DNA of 64,000 nucleotides, taken from the NCBI RefSeq assembly GCF_001884135.1, contig NZ_MAOC01000007.1, positions 248,001 to 312,000 on the forward strand. The letters are read 5' to 3'. The translations under genes and the position numbers were made by a program. This DNA comes from Bacillus nitratireducens. GTDB lineage: Bacteria; Bacillota; Bacilli; Bacillales; Bacillaceae_G. How positions within the stretch are numbered: position 1 is the stretch's first letter; every line of letters starts with the position of its first letter. The notes under the pieces are model-generated. The model searched no databases, had not been told where the DNA came from, and saw only the letters and a program-made list of their open reading frames with translations. Of this stretch, positions 18,872-27,437 are shown piece by piece.

Positions 18872-19498
18872 ATGCCACTACAAACATTCACATCAACTGA
18901 TTTTGAAGTTTTTACTGTTGATGGTCTTGAAGAACGAATGAGCGCAATTAAAACGAATATTCATCCTAAGCTAGAAGCTTTAGGGGAACAGTTTGCAGAA
19001 TACTTATCAAAACAAACCGATGAAAACTTTTTCTACCATGTAGCCAAACACGCACGCCGCAAAGTCAATCCACCAAACGATACTTGGGTTGCTTTTTCAA
19101 CAAATAAACGTGGATATAAAATGTTACCACATTTTCAAATTGGTTTATGGGGTACTCACGCTTTCATATACTTTGGTTTAATCTATGAGTGTCCACAAAA
19201 AGTGGAGACGGCTCACGCCTTCTTAGAACATTTAAATGATTTAAAAACGAATATTCCAAATGACTTCGTTTGGTCCATTGACCATACTAAACCAGGTGTA
19301 AAATTGCATGAAACGCTTGAAACGGAAGACTTACAAAAGATGATTGAACGTTTAGCTACTGTGAAAAAAGCAGAATTATTAGTCGGTATTCATATATCAC
19401 CAGAGGAGTTTTCAGCAATGACCAACGAACAATTCCTTGCTAAGATTGAATCTACGATGCAATCACTCCTTCCTTTATATGCGGTTTCTAATCGATAA
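18872..19498 (+). CDS. yktB: YktB (UPF0637) protein
   Basis: A 208-residue soluble protein of the UPF0637/YktB family. The conserved stretches are [18 protein letters not shown] at the N-terminus and [19 protein letters not shown] in the middle. Structures exist for this family but its role is not known. A good ribosome-binding site (GGAGTTGGAGG) precedes the ATG. It is monocistronic with a strong terminator, beside yktA on the opposite strand, as in B. subtilis. Confidence 0.9.
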   Translation: MPLQTFTSTDFEVFTVDGLEERMSAIKTNIHPKLEALGEQFAEYLSKQTDENFFYHVAKHARRKVNPPNDTWVAFSTNKRGYKMLPHFQIGLWGTHAFIYFGLIYECPQKVETAHAFLEHLNDLKTNIPNDFVWSIDHTKPGVKLHETLETEDLQKMIERLATVKKAELLVGIHISPEEFSAMTNEQFLAKIESTMQSLLPLYAVSNR

Positions 19499-19509
19499 AT
19501 CGATAGTAG

Positions 19510-19538
19510 AAAACGGACAATTTATATTGTCCGTTTTT
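19510..19538 (+). terminator. yktB terminator
   Basis: AAAACGGACAAT and ATTGTCCGTTTT pair around a 4-base loop and end in a T-run, 12 bases after the yktB stop. Confidence 0.88.
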
Positions 19539-19586
19539 AGTTGTTATCACATTATAGCACTTTGTATTTTATTTTTCAAAATATTT

Positions 19587-19856
19587 TTACATTTTTACAA
19601 TCTTTTTTTCTGCTACTTCTTTTGCCTTTTGAATCGCACGATATATAGAATATCCACTTACTTCTTGAAATTCTTTATCAATTTTTTTCTCCGCTGCCTT
19701 CGATGGGACAATCTCTTTAAAACGACGATATAATTCCATCAAGTCTTCTCTCAAAACTCCTTTTTCATATACCTTTTCAATCGCTTCATAAAACTTTACA
19801 ATTGCTACCATTTCTTCATTTGACCAATCGTAATCAAGTGGATATTGATATTCCAT
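19587..19856 (-). CDS. yktA: YktA (UPF0223) protein
   Basis: An 89-residue cytoplasmic protein of the UPF0223 family. The signature [27 protein letters not shown] at the N-terminus and a basic helical C-terminus ([15 protein letters not shown]) are visible. The ATG at 19856 lies behind TGAGGTG; a slightly earlier in-frame ATG has no proper ribosome-binding site. The function is unknown. It is convergent with yktB and divergent from speA. Confidence 0.9.
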   Translation of the reverse strand: MEYQYPLDYDWSNEEMVAIVKFYEAIEKVYEKGVLREDLMELYRRFKEIVPSKAAEKKIDKEFQEVSGYSIYRAIQKAKEVAEKKIVKM

Positions 19857-20238
19857 TTTGCACCTCATTCAGTATTCTTTCTTTTTCCATTATGCTACCT
19901 TTAAAAGAATCTTTTATTCTTCACTATAGCCACTCTGCATTATACACCATTTATCCATTTCAATGGAATTGTCTTCCTCTTTGCGGTATTTAAAATCTAA
20001 CTATTAAACATACTCACCTTGAAAATGAGATTTTTCTATACATCTATAATTATTGGTGATATAATGCTTTTGTTTTATAGAAAGTAAAGTGAGACTACCA
20101 TCCCCAAAAAAGCTTTTGTGAATGGCAGGAAAACAAGTCATGTTCTAAAAGTTAGTCATCTTAAATTCCTTTTAGAATGAGATGAAATCATATAAAACAA
20201 ATTCTAATAAATATTACGAAGAAGAAGGGGTGTATAGA
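19857..20238. other. yktA-speA divergent intergenic region with a long speA leader
   Basis: 382 bases without a gene. A strong extended minus-10 (TG-A-TATAAT, TATAAT at 20060-20065) would start the speA transcript near 20072, giving a leader of about 165 bases. The leader holds a 9-bp inverted repeat: TTCTAAAAG (20143-20151) and CTTTTAGAA (20169-20177). It also has a short ACCAT/ATGG pairing around 20096-20125. I do not recognise a known riboswitch class. Confidence 0.5.
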
Positions 20239-21711
20239 TTGTCCCAATACGAAACACCATTGTTTACCGCTTTAGTTGAGCACAGTAAGCGAAATCCAGT
20301 TCAATTCCATATTCCAGGTCATAAAAAAGGACAGGGCATGGATCCAACATTTCGCGAATTTATTGGGCATAATGCATTAGCAATTGATTTAATTAACATT
20401 GCGCCGCTCGATGATTTACATCATCCAAAAGGTATGATTAAAGAAGCTCAGGATTTAGCCGCCGCTGCTTTCGGTGCAGATCATACTTTCTTTTCTATTC
20501 AAGGTACAAGTGGTGCAATTATGACAATGGTGATGAGCGTTTGCGGCCCTGGTGATAAAATCCTCGTGCCACGAAACGTGCATAAATCTGTAATGTCAGC
20601 TATTATTTTCTCAGGTGCAAAACCGATTTTCATGCATCCTGAGATTGATCCGAAGCTTGGTATTTCACACGGGATCACAATGCAGTCTGTCAAAAAAGCT
20701 CTCGAAGAGCACTCAGATGCGAAAGGCTTACTTGTTATTAATCCAACATACTTTGGGTTTGCTGCAGATTTAGAGCAGATTGTAAAATTAGCTCATTCTT
20801 ATGATATTCCTGTACTTGTTGATGAGGCTCACGGTGTTCATATCCATTTTCATGATGAACTACCAATCTCGGCTATGCAAGCAGGTGCAGATATGGCAGC
20901 AACAAGTGTTCACAAGTTAGGAGGGTCTTTAACCCAAAGCTCTATTCTTAATGTAAAAGAAGGTCTTGTGAATGTAAAGCATGTCCAATCCATTATTAGC
21001 ATGCTTACGACAACATCAACTTCTTACATTTTGTTAGCATCCCTTGATGTTGCTAGAAAACGTCTTGCTACCGAAGGAAAAGTTCTCATAGAACAAACAA
21101 TACAATTAGCTGAACATGTTCGTGATGCTATTAATGCTATTGAGCATCTTTATTGTCCTGGAAAAGAAATGCTAGGAACAGATGCTACTTTTAACTATGA
21201 TCCTACAAAGATAATTGTATCTGTAAAAGATTTAGGTATTACTGGCCATGAGGCTGAAGTATGGCTTAGAGAACATTACAACATTGAAGTAGAACTCTCT
21301 GATCTATATAACATACTTTGTCTTATCACTTTTGGAGATACCGAAAGTGAAACTGATACACTTATCACAGCATTACAAGATTTAGCAACAACATACAGAA
21401 ATAGAGTAGATACAGGTGTTCAAGTACAAGTAGACATTCCAGAAATACCTGTGCTAGCACTTTCTCCTAGAGATGCTTTTTATTCAGAGACGGAAGTCAT
21501 TCCATTTGAAAACGCAGCGGGTCGCATAATAGCTGATTTTGTTATGGTTTATCCGCCAGGGATTCCAATCTTTACTCCGGGGGAAATTATTACACAAGAA
21601 AACTTAGAGTATATTCGTAAAAATTTAGAAGCAGGGTTACCTGTACAAGGACCCGAAGATATGACGTTACAAACATTACGTGTTATTAAAGAGTACAAGC
21701 CTATCAGTTGA
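20239..21711 (+). CDS. speA: Biosynthetic arginine decarboxylase (group III PLP enzyme)
   Basis: A 490-residue member of the Orn/Lys/Arg decarboxylase family, corresponding to B. subtilis SpeA, which makes agmatine from arginine as the first step of polyamine synthesis. It shows FHIPGHKKGQGMDP near 24, the PLP region VDEAHGVHIHF, and the PLP lysine in SVHKLGGSLTQSS. The C-terminal domain ends PGEIITQENLEYI. I start it at TTG (20239) behind GGGGTG. This gives the B. subtilis-like SQYETPLFTAL terminus; an upstream in-frame ATG (20182) lies inside the leader hairpin region and lacks a ribosome-binding site. Confidence 0.93.
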   Translation: MSQYETPLFTALVEHSKRNPVQFHIPGHKKGQGMDPTFREFIGHNALAIDLINIAPLDDLHHPKGMIKEAQDLAAAAFGADHTFFSIQGTSGAIMTMVMSVCGPGDKILVPRNVHKSVMSAIIFSGAKPIFMHPEIDPKLGISHGITMQSVKKALEEHSDAKGLLVINPTYFGFAADLEQIVKLAHSYDIPVLVDEAHGVHIHFHDELPISAMQAGADMAATSVHKLGGSLTQSSILNVKEGLVNVKHVQSIISMLTTTSTSYILLASLDVARKRLATEGKVLIEQTIQLAEHVRDAINAIEHLYCPGKEMLGTDATFNYDPTKIIVSVKDLGITGHEAEVWLREHYNIEVELSDLYNILCLITFGDTESETDTLITALQDLATTYRNRVDTGVQVQVDIPEIPVLALSPRDAFYSETEVIPFENAAGRIIADFVMVYPPGIPIFTPGEIITQENLEYIRKNLEAGLPVQGPEDMTLQTLRVIKEYKPIS

Positions 21712-21720
21712 TAGGCTTTT
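21697..21720 (+). terminator. speA terminator overlapping the stop codon
   Basis: AAGCCTATCA pairs with TGATAGGCTT around GT and runs into TTTTC. The TGA stop codon lies within the right arm. Confidence 0.85.
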
Positions 21721-21724
21721 CTTT

Positions 21725-21752
21725 CACCTTTTTTTCCTTTTCTCATACGATA
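21725..21752 (+). promoter_or_regulatory. Candidate SigK promoter of tgl
   Basis: CATACGATA (21744-21752) fits the SigK minus-10 CATANNNTA, with ACC 16 bases upstream as a minimal minus-35. tgl is a late mother-cell gene in B. subtilis, which supports it. Confidence 0.5.
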
Positions 21753-21786
21753 TTAAAGAATGTAACGTATAGGTGGGGATACTATT

Positions 21787-22617
21787 ATGATTGTAATAGG
21801 CCGTTCTATTGTACATCCTTATATCACAAATGAATATGAGCCATTTGCAGCTGAGAAACAACAAATTTTATCCATTATGGCAGGAAATCAAGAAGTTTAT
21901 TCCTTCCGAACAGCTGATGAACTCAGCTTTGATCTTAATTTACGAGTTAATATTATTACTTCCGCGCTAGAACTTTTTCAAAGCGGATTTCAGTTTCGTA
22001 CATTTCAACAATCTTTTTGCAACCCTCAGTTTTGGGAAAGAACATCACTTGGCGGATTTAAACTACTTCCAAACATACCGCCTTCCATTGCCATCCAAGA
22101 TATTTTCAAAAACGGAAAACTATATGGAACTGAATGCGCAACCGCTATGATAATTATTTTTTACAAAGCATTACTATCATTGTATGAGGAAAAAACTTTC
22201 AACCGGCTATTTGCAAACCTTTTACTTTATACATGGGACTATGATCATGATTTAAAGCTCATAACAAAAACAGGTGGCGATCTTGTTCCAGGCGATCTCG
22301 TTTACTTTAAAAACCCACAAGTGAATCCAGCTACAATCGAGTGGCAAGGAGAAAACACAATCTATTTAGGAAATTTCTTTTTTTACGGACATGGCGTAGG
22401 TGTAAAAACAAAAGAAGAAATTATATACGCGTTAAATGAACGACGAGTCCCTTATGCATTTATTTCGGCTTTCTTGACTGATACTATTACTCGTATCGAT
22501 AGTCGTATTATGAGCCAATACAGTTCGCCTAGCACACCACAAACCTCAATAGGATTTATTCCAATTAGAGATGATGCAATCGTTGCAACAGTCGGACATA
22601 CAACTACAATCTACTAA
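21787..22617 (+). CDS. tgl: Protein-glutamine gamma-glutamyltransferase (spore coat transglutaminase)
   Basis: A 276-residue enzyme that cross-links spore coat proteins by epsilon-(gamma-glutamyl)lysine bonds. The catalytic cysteine is in YGTECATAM near residue 116, with the conserved stretch [10 protein letters not shown] downstream. The length equals that of typical Bacillus Tgl, and the bacterial family is unrelated to eukaryotic transglutaminases in size. It has a GGTGGGG ribosome-binding site and a SigK-like promoter just upstream, consistent with late sporulation expression. Convergent with the sr1p cluster, sharing its terminator. Confidence 0.94.
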   Translation: MIVIGRSIVHPYITNEYEPFAAEKQQILSIMAGNQEVYSFRTADELSFDLNLRVNIITSALELFQSGFQFRTFQQSFCNPQFWERTSLGGFKLLPNIPPSIAIQDIFKNGKLYGTECATAMIIIFYKALLSLYEEKTFNRLFANLLLYTWDYDHDLKLITKTGGDLVPGDLVYFKNPQVNPATIEWQGENTIYLGNFFFYGHGVGVKTKEEIIYALNERRVPYAFISAFLTDTITRIDSRIMSQYSSPSTPQTSIGFIPIRDDAIVATVGHTTTIY

Positions 22618-22620
22618 AAA

Positions 22621-22650
22621 AAAAAACGCCTACATGTGTAGGCGTTTTTT
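22621..22650. terminator. Bidirectional tgl / sr1p-cluster terminator
   Basis: A perfect 14-bp stem AAAAAACGCCTACA / TGTAGGCGTTTTTT with a 2-base loop. It lies 3 bases after the tgl stop and 9 bases after the last sr1p-like stop, with T-runs on both strands. Confidence 0.92.
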
Positions 22651-22658
22651 CTTCATTA

Positions 22659-22787
22659 TTAAGCTTTTGAGTGTTCCTTTTGGTCACATTCGCAATGAGA
22701 TCCACATTTCCCGTAAAGTACTGTTGATTTTTCATCTTCAAAATGTCCGATTGTTCCTTCACATACTTGGCATACGATTGTTCCCAT
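22659..22787 (-). CDS. sr1p: SR1P-like GapA-binding peptide, copy 1
   Basis: A 42-residue peptide starting MGTIVCQVCEGTIGHFEDEK and ending YGKCGSHCECDQKEHSKA. It matches SR1P, the peptide encoded by the dual-function sRNA SR1 of B. subtilis, which binds GapA and promotes its RNase J1 interaction. Four of its five cysteines lie in CQVC and CGSHCEC, suggesting a zinc site. It is the last of three tandem paralogues and has the shared AGGGGGAAATG leader. Position between speA and pdhD is that of SR1 in B. subtilis. Whether it also acts as an RNA is not visible. Confidence 0.85.
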   Translation of the reverse strand: MGTIVCQVCEGTIGHFEDEKSTVLYGKCGSHCECDQKEHSKA

Positions 22788-22832
22788 TTTTCATTTCCCC
22801 CTGAGTTTTAATAATAATCTACTTATTTATAA

Positions 22833-22961
22833 TTAAGCTTTCGCATTATCTCTATTAGCACATTCACAATTTGTACCACATTTCCCGTAAAGCACTGTCG
22901 TTTTTTCATCTTCAAAATGTCCGATTGTTCCTTCACATACTTGGCATACGATTGTTCCCAT
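22833..22961 (-). CDS. sr1p: SR1P-like GapA-binding peptide, copy 2
   Basis: A 42-residue paralogue of the copies on either side. The first 20 residues are identical to copy 1, and the tail reads KCGTNCECANRDNAKA. The cysteine pattern is conserved (CQVC, then KCG..CEC). The leader is nearly the same as that of copy 3 over more than 20 bases upstream of AGGGGGAAATG, indicating a duplication that included regulatory sequence. No terminator separates it from copies 1 and 3, so a tricistronic transcript is expected. Function by homology to B. subtilis SR1P. Confidence 0.85.
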   Translation of the reverse strand: MGTIVCQVCEGTIGHFEDEKTTVLYGKCGTNCECANRDNAKA

Positions 22962-23020
22962 TTTTCATTTCCCCCTAAGTTTATGGTCCTAAAAACTTTT
23001 AGCTGTCCATTTCCTATCAA

Positions 23021-23149
23021 TTATTGGGCTTTTGTATGCTCTGTGTGATCACATCCGCAAGATCCACATTTCCCGTAAAGTACCGTTACTTTCTCATCTT
23101 CGAAGTGTGCAATTGTACCTTCACAATCTTGACATACGATTGTTCCCAT
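23021..23149 (-). CDS. sr1p: SR1P-like GapA-binding peptide, copy 3 (promoter-proximal)
   Basis: A 42-residue peptide with CQDC at residues 6-9, HFEDEKVTVLYGKCGSCGCD in the middle and tail HTEHTKAQ. It is the copy nearest the promoter and carries CQDC where the other two have CQVC. The ribosome-binding site AGGGGG is conserved. By homology it would bind GapA (glycolytic glyceraldehyde-3-phosphate dehydrogenase). The promoter about 60 bases upstream contains two CcpN-like boxes, so expression should be low with glucose and high in gluconeogenic conditions, as for SR1 in B. subtilis. Confidence 0.87.
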   Translation of the reverse strand: MGTIVCQDCEGTIAHFEDEKVTVLYGKCGSCGCDHTEHTKAQ

Positions 23150-23213
23150 TTTTCATTTCCCCCTAAGTTTATAATCCCAAAAACTTTTTGTAACCGCTTA
23201 ACTTTCTGTCTTT

Positions 23214-23262
23214 ATTTTAATATGTTATACTTTTTACGTCAATAGGTTTTTAGTATAACACA
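23214..23262 (-). promoter_or_regulatory. sr1p-cluster promoter with two CcpN-like operators
   Basis: On the minus strand TTGACG (23237-23242) and TAAAAT (23214-23219) are separated by 17 bases. One CcpN-like box lies within the spacer (TATGTTATACT on the plus strand, 23221-23231). A second lies just upstream of the minus-35 (TGTGTTATACT on the minus strand, 23252-23262). Both fit TRTGHYATAYW exactly. The arrangement agrees with known CcpN control of SR1 in B. subtilis. Confidence 0.72.
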
Positions 23263-23300
23263 TTAAATATTTTAAAAATAAATTAGTATGCGATATTAAC

Positions 23301-23337
23301 ACAAAAAAACAGTCATATATCATACGTACGACTGTTT
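23301..23337 (-). terminator. Terminator of the DUF3055 gene
   Basis: On the minus strand AAACAGTC and GACTGTTT pair around a 15-base loop, followed by a T-run. It insulates the sr1p promoter from upstream transcription. Confidence 0.75.
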
Positions 23338-23345
23338 CTTGTTAA

Positions 23346-23642
23346 TTATTCTTCATACTCCGCATGCAAAGAAGTAGACGGAACAAGAAATTTAAAAAAC
23401 TGAGCTAACTCCTCTGCCTCCTCTTCCGACCCTAACTTAAAAGTTTCTTGTATATAAGGAACATTTTCCACATCATCTCTTCCAAGTAAAGTAGATCTCC
23501 CTGTTTGCATACAAACAATAAGTGGCTTTCCAAAAAACATATTTGTATAAATAACTCCAAAATCATAACGTGTATCATGCGTCATAAATCCTAAAAATCG
23601 TACCTTCACACTTTCATGCTCATCATACAATTTTTCAAACAT
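23346..23642 (-). CDS. DUF3055-family protein
   Basis: A 98-residue soluble acidic protein. The central segment DTRYDFGVIYTNMFFGKPLIVCMQTGRSTLLGRDD is characteristic of the DUF3055 family of Bacillales, whose role is unknown. The C-terminal third is highly acidic (GSEEEAEELAQFF). There is a good ribosome-binding site (AAAGGTGG) and a terminator follows. It lies in the interval between pdhD and speA. No catalytic residues can be named. Confidence 0.75.
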   Translation of the reverse strand: MFEKLYDEHESVKVRFLGFMTHDTRYDFGVIYTNMFFGKPLIVCMQTGRSTLLGRDDVENVPYIQETFKLGSEEEAEELAQFFKFLVPSTSLHAEYEE

Positions 23643-23777
23643 CAGTTTCCACCTTTCTCAATAACACTTCCTACTCAATAATATATTAAACAAAAAAAGT
23701 AATACTCCTTTTAATTGTCAAAAAATTCAGTAGGATGTAGAATGATATTATTCTACTAAACTAGGGGGGGAATTTGT

Positions 23778-24170
23778 ATGCAACACGCCTTTATCACACT
23801 TGTACCTAAATCCAATCAACAATCTGTTTCAATAGAGGATGTCAAACACCTTTTTCATAACTATAAAACCGTTACTTCCAAGACTGGTGATCAAATTAAT
23901 TACGCCTATACAAATACAGCTTTTCCTTATGAAATATTAGATACATCAGCAACAACATTAAAACTCCAATCGAGTCACGACCGATATAATTCTATTTATG
24001 TGGGGATTGGAATAGAAAAGGATCAATCTTTCATACAGATTTCTTTACCCACCACAGCAACATTCGGCGATAAAGGAAAAGCAAATGAATTTAGCCGTTT
24101 TCTAGCGAAGAAATTGGAAGGAGAGTTACGATTATTTAATGGAAGAACAATGTATTTCTATAAACGTTAA
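23778..24170 (+). CDS. DUF1885-family protein
   Basis: A 130-residue soluble protein. The composition and pattern (N-terminal QHAFITLVPKSNQQSVS; RYNSIYVGIGIE; C-terminal FNGRTMYFYKR) resemble the DUF1885 family found only in Bacillus relatives, with a known structure but no known function. It starts at ATG behind a strong GGGGGGG sequence. The gene stands alone, convergent with a small membrane-protein gene whose stop is one base away. Family assignment is moderately certain. Confidence 0.65.
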   Translation: MQHAFITLVPKSNQQSVSIEDVKHLFHNYKTVTSKTGDQINYAYTNTAFPYEILDTSATTLKLQSSHDRYNSIYVGIGIEKDQSFIQISLPTTATFGDKGKANEFSRFLAKKLEGELRLFNGRTMYFYKR

Positions 24171-24171
24171 T

Positions 24172-24399
24172 TTAAAAAATTGAGAATATGATTAAAAAAA
24201 GTATGCAATTTGAACACGTAAGGAATAATGCCTGCTTCCTTGCGTGTAATACAAAACATGCAATTACATATGCCAAATAAAGAAATACGAAAAAGAGAAT
24301 TACTTTATAATGAAACTTATCACCATTCGATAATGTTAATACAATGGAAAAACCACTCCATAATAGAAAATGATAAAATATAACATGTAATATTCTCAT
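24172..24399 (-). CDS. Small membrane protein, hypothetical
   Basis: A 75-residue protein with three hydrophobic stretches (VIFYHFLLWSGFSIVLTL, VILFFVFLYLAYVIACFVL and LTCSNCILFLIIFSIF) and short charged loops. I recognise no family. The start ATG has a good ribosome-binding site (AAAGGAG, 8 bases). It abuts the convergent DUF1885 gene and no clear terminator lies between them. It is probably a real gene because of the start context, but small hydrophobic frames in AT-rich DNA can be spurious. Confidence 0.5.
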   Translation of the reverse strand: MRILHVIFYHFLLWSGFSIVLTLSNGDKFHYKVILFFVFLYLAYVIACFVLHARKQALFLTCSNCILFLIIFSIF

Positions 24400-24588
24400 G
24401 GAACCTTCTCCTTTGACATGCTCTATTTTATTAATATATGGGATTAAGTTTGAATCAATTACATATTATATGAAAGTATATATGCTGCTTTTGGATTAAC
24501 CTATGTTCTAACGATTCATTTAAAGTATTATATATATTCATTCGACAAGTACATATAAAGACCTTGCACGCCATTATATTAAAATAAA

Positions 24589-24623
24589 AATAACCCATCT
24601 CTTTAAATAAGAGATGGGTTATT
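24589..24623 (-). terminator. pdhABCD operon terminator
   Basis: A perfect 15-bp stem AATAACCCATCTCTT / AAGAGATGGGTTATT with a 5-base loop and a T-rich tail, 13 bases beyond the pdhD stop. Confidence 0.92.
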
Positions 24624-24636
24624 TACATTACTTAAA

Positions 24637-26049
24637 TTATTTTACAATGTGAATTGGCATTCCAAGAGCAACTTCAGCTGCTTCCATTGTGATTTCACCT
24701 AATGTTGGGTGAGCATGGATTGTTTGAGCGATATCTTCTGCTGTCATTCCAGCTTCGATAGCTAAACCAATCTCAGAGATAATATCAGAAGCGCCTGCAC
24801 CTGCAACTTGTGCACCTACAAGAAGACCATCTTCTTTACGTGTTACAAGTTGTAAGAAACCATCAGTGCTGTTTAATGATAACGCACGACCGTTTGCAGC
24901 GAATGGGAACTTAGATACAGCTACTGTCATTCCTGCTTCTTCAGCTTGTTTCTTAGTGTAACCAACAGATGCTAATTCTGGATCAGTGAAGCATACTGCA
25001 GGAATTCCGATGTAATCGATTGCTGATGCATGGCCACTAATTGCTTCAACAGCTACTTTACCTTCGTAAGAAGCTTTGTGAGCTAATGGAGGTCCAGGAA
25101 CGATATCACCGATTGCATAGATGTTTGATACGTTTGTACGACATTGCTCATCGATTTCGATGATGCCGCGGTCAGTCATTTTAACTCCAACTTGCTCAAG
25201 ACCAATTTCTTGAGTGTTTGGACGACGACCTACAGTTACTAATACGTAATCTGCTTCTACAGTTTGGATTTCACCTTTAACTTCAAAGCTAACTTTTACG
25301 CCAGTTTCTGTTTCTTCAACGCCTTTAGCCATAGCTTTTGTATGGATATTTACGTTACCTTTCTTTTGAAGAGCACGTTTAACAACAGAGCTCATAGCTT
25401 TTTCGAAACCAGCTAAGATTTCGTCGCCAGCTTCTACTACAGTAACTTCTGTACCGAAGTTAGCATATGCAGTTCCTAATTCCATACCGATGTAACCGCC
25501 GCCGATTACAACAAGTTTTTTAGGAATTTCAGGTAAGCTTAAAGCGCCTGTAGAGTTGATAACACGTTTAGAGTATTTGAATCCTGGAATTTCGATTGGT
25601 GTAGAACCAGTTGCAAGAACAGCATTTTTAAACGTATAAGTTTGTGCTGCATCTTCAGTCATTACGCGTAATGTGTTAGCATCTACGAAGTAAGCTTCAC
25701 CGCGAATGATTTCAACTTTGTTACCTTTAAGAAGGCCTTCAACACCGCCAGTTAATTTCTTAACTACGCCGTTTTTCCATTCTTGAACTTTTGTAAAGTC
25801 AACTTTTACGTTCTCTGCAGTGATACCCATGTCATCAGAATGCATTGCATTCTCATAACGGTGACCTGCATTGATTAACGCTTTTGAAGGAATACATCCA
25901 ACGTTTAAGCATACGCCACCAAGGTTAGCTTTTTCAATGATTGCTACCTTTTGACCTAATTGTGCTGCACGAATTGCCGCAACGTATCCACCAGGACCTG
26001 CACCAACAACGACTGTATCTAATTCAATTGGGAAATCTCCTACTACCAT
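24637..26049 (-). CDS. pdhD: Dihydrolipoyl dehydrogenase (E3)
   Basis: The FAD flavoprotein that reoxidises dihydrolipoamide in the pyruvate (and other 2-oxoacid) dehydrogenase complexes, reducing NAD. The 470-residue chain has the N-terminal FAD site [10 protein letters not shown] and the redox disulphide [13 protein letters not shown]. The NAD site is [10 protein letters not shown] and the C-terminal active-site base is in HAHPTLGE. It is the last gene of pdhABCD, 5 bases after pdhC, so coupled translation is likely. Complete and canonical. Confidence 0.97.
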   Translation of the reverse strand: MVVGDFPIELDTVVVGAGPGGYVAAIRAAQLGQKVAIIEKANLGGVCLNVGCIPSKALINAGHRYENAMHSDDMGITAENVKVDFTKVQEWKNGVVKKLTGGVEGLLKGNKVEIIRGEAYFVDANTLRVMTEDAAQTYTFKNAVLATGSTPIEIPGFKYSKRVINSTGALSLPEIPKKLVVIGGGYIGMELGTAYANFGTEVTVVEAGDEILAGFEKAMSSVVKRALQKKGNVNIHTKAMAKGVEETETGVKVSFEVKGEIQTVEADYVLVTVGRRPNTQEIGLEQVGVKMTDRGIIEIDEQCRTNVSNIYAIGDIVPGPPLAHKASYEGKVAVEAISGHASAIDYIGIPAVCFTDPELASVGYTKKQAEEAGMTVAVSKFPFAANGRALSLNSTDGFLQLVTRKEDGLLVGAQVAGAGASDIISEIGLAIEAGMTAEDIAQTIHAHPTLGEITMEAAEVALGMPIHIVK

Positions 26050-26054
26050 TGTTA

Positions 26055-27344
26055 TTACGCCTCCATTACTAATAATTGTGGGTCATTCAATAGACGTTTA
26101 ATTTGGTTTAATGCTTTTTGAGCAGTTGCGCCGTCAATTAAACGATGGTCAAAGCTTAGAGATAATGCTAATACTGGAGCTGCAACGATCTCACCATTTT
26201 TCACAACTGGTTTCTCAGCGATACGGCCGATACCAAGGATTGCTACTTCTGGGTGATTGATAACTGGAGTGAACCATTGTCCACCTGCAGAACCAATGTT
26301 TGTAATTGTGCAAGAAGCACCTTTCATTTCAGCTGGAGCTAAACGACCGTCACGTGCTTTACCAGCAAGTTCATTGATCTCGTTAGAGATAGTAAAGATA
26401 GATTTACGATCTGTATCTTTAACAACTGGTACTAATAGACCTTTGTCTGTATCAGCTGCGATACCGATGTTGAAGTAATGTTTATGAACGATTTCTTGAG
26501 AAGCATCGTCTAAAGCAGTATTCAACATTGGGAATTCACGTAATGCAGATGTTAAAGCTTTTACAACGTATGGAAGGTAAGTTAATTTAATACCTTTGTC
26601 AGCTGCAACAGCTTTGAACTTCTTACGGTGAGCAACAAGTTCTGTTACATCTACTTCGTCCATTAATGTTACGTGAGGAGCTGTATGCTTAGAGTTAACC
26701 ATTGCTTTCGCAATCGCTTTACGGATACCACTCATTTTCTCACGAGTTTCTGGATATTCACCAGCTGGGATTGGTTGTGCTTTTGGTGCTTCTTCTTTCG
26801 CTGCTGCTGGAGTAGCTTCTACTGCTGCTGGAGCCTCAGTTGCTGCTACAGTTTGTCCACCATTTGCAAATGCATCGATGTCAGTTTTCACAACGCGGCC
26901 GTTCTTACCAGAACCAGCTACTTTATGAATATCTACACCTTTTTCACGAGCATATTTACGAACAGATGGCATAGCGATTACACGCTCATTTACTACTTCC
27001 GCAGTTGCTGCTGGAGTAGCTTCCGCTGCTGGAGCTTCTACTGCTGCTTCTTCAGCTTTTGGAGCTTCATCATGATCGTCACCTTTAAATTTAAGGTTTT
27101 CGTATCCAGGAGCATCAAATTTAATTAATGTATCTCCTACAATTGCAACTGTTCCTTCTTCTACAAGTACTTCAAGTACTTTACCTTTAACAGGAGAAGG
27201 GATTTCTACTACTGCTTTATCATTTTGTACTTCAAGAAGTACATCGTCTTCGTTTACTTCGTCACCTGGTTTAATAAACCATTTTACGATTTCACCTTCG
27301 TGGATACCTTCACCGATATCTGGTAGTTTAAATTCAAATGCCAC
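26055..27344 (-). CDS. pdhC: Dihydrolipoamide acetyltransferase (E2)
   Basis: The core of the pyruvate dehydrogenase complex, moving the acetyl group to CoA. The 429-residue chain has one N-terminal lipoyl domain with the lipoylated lysine in [13 protein letters not shown] near 43. An Ala/Pro/Glu-rich linker follows, then a peripheral-subunit-binding domain ([14 protein letters not shown]). A second Ala-rich linker leads to the catalytic domain with the motif DHRLIDG near the C-terminus. The linkers are flexible arms typical of E2. It follows pdhB after a 93-base gap containing a strong hairpin (27385-27422). Confidence 0.97.
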   Translation of the reverse strand: MAFEFKLPDIGEGIHEGEIVKWFIKPGDEVNEDDVLLEVQNDKAVVEIPSPVKGKVLEVLVEEGTVAIVGDTLIKFDAPGYENLKFKGDDHDEAPKAEEAAVEAPAAEATPAATAEVVNERVIAMPSVRKYAREKGVDIHKVAGSGKNGRVVKTDIDAFANGGQTVAATEAPAAVEATPAAAKEEAPKAQPIPAGEYPETREKMSGIRKAIAKAMVNSKHTAPHVTLMDEVDVTELVAHRKKFKAVAADKGIKLTYLPYVVKALTSALREFPMLNTALDDASQEIVHKHYFNIGIAADTDKGLLVPVVKDTDRKSIFTISNEINELAGKARDGRLAPAEMKGASCTITNIGSAGGQWFTPVINHPEVAILGIGRIAEKPVVKNGEIVAAPVLALSLSFDHRLIDGATAQKALNQIKRLLNDPQLLVMEA

Positions 27345-27384
27345 GGAATTCAGCCCCCTGATTCATTTCATTATTATGGAATAT

Positions 27385-27422
27385 GTACAAAAGAAACCAG
27401 CATGTGCTGATTTCTTTTGCAC
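27385..27422 (-). terminator. Intercistronic hairpin between pdhB and pdhC
   Basis: Arms GTACAAAAGAAACCAGCA and TGCTGATTTCTTTTGCAC (18 bases each, two non-Watson-Crick positions) enclose only TG. There is no separate U-tract; the U-rich part is inside the stem. It may be a partial terminator, a processing or stabilising element, or an attenuator that sets the E1/E2 ratio. Confidence 0.6.
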
Positions 27423-27437
27423 ATGAAAAACTAAAAA

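Noticed and set aside
20182-20238. Longer N-terminus of speA from the ATG at 20182
   Set aside because: No ribosome-binding site and it adds 19 residues absent in the known B. subtilis protein; the TTG at 20239 is well placed.
26673-27128. Plus-strand frame rich in Cys, Phe and Trp inside pdhC
   Set aside because: A mirror of the Ala/Pro/Glu-rich linkers of E2; typical shadow frame.
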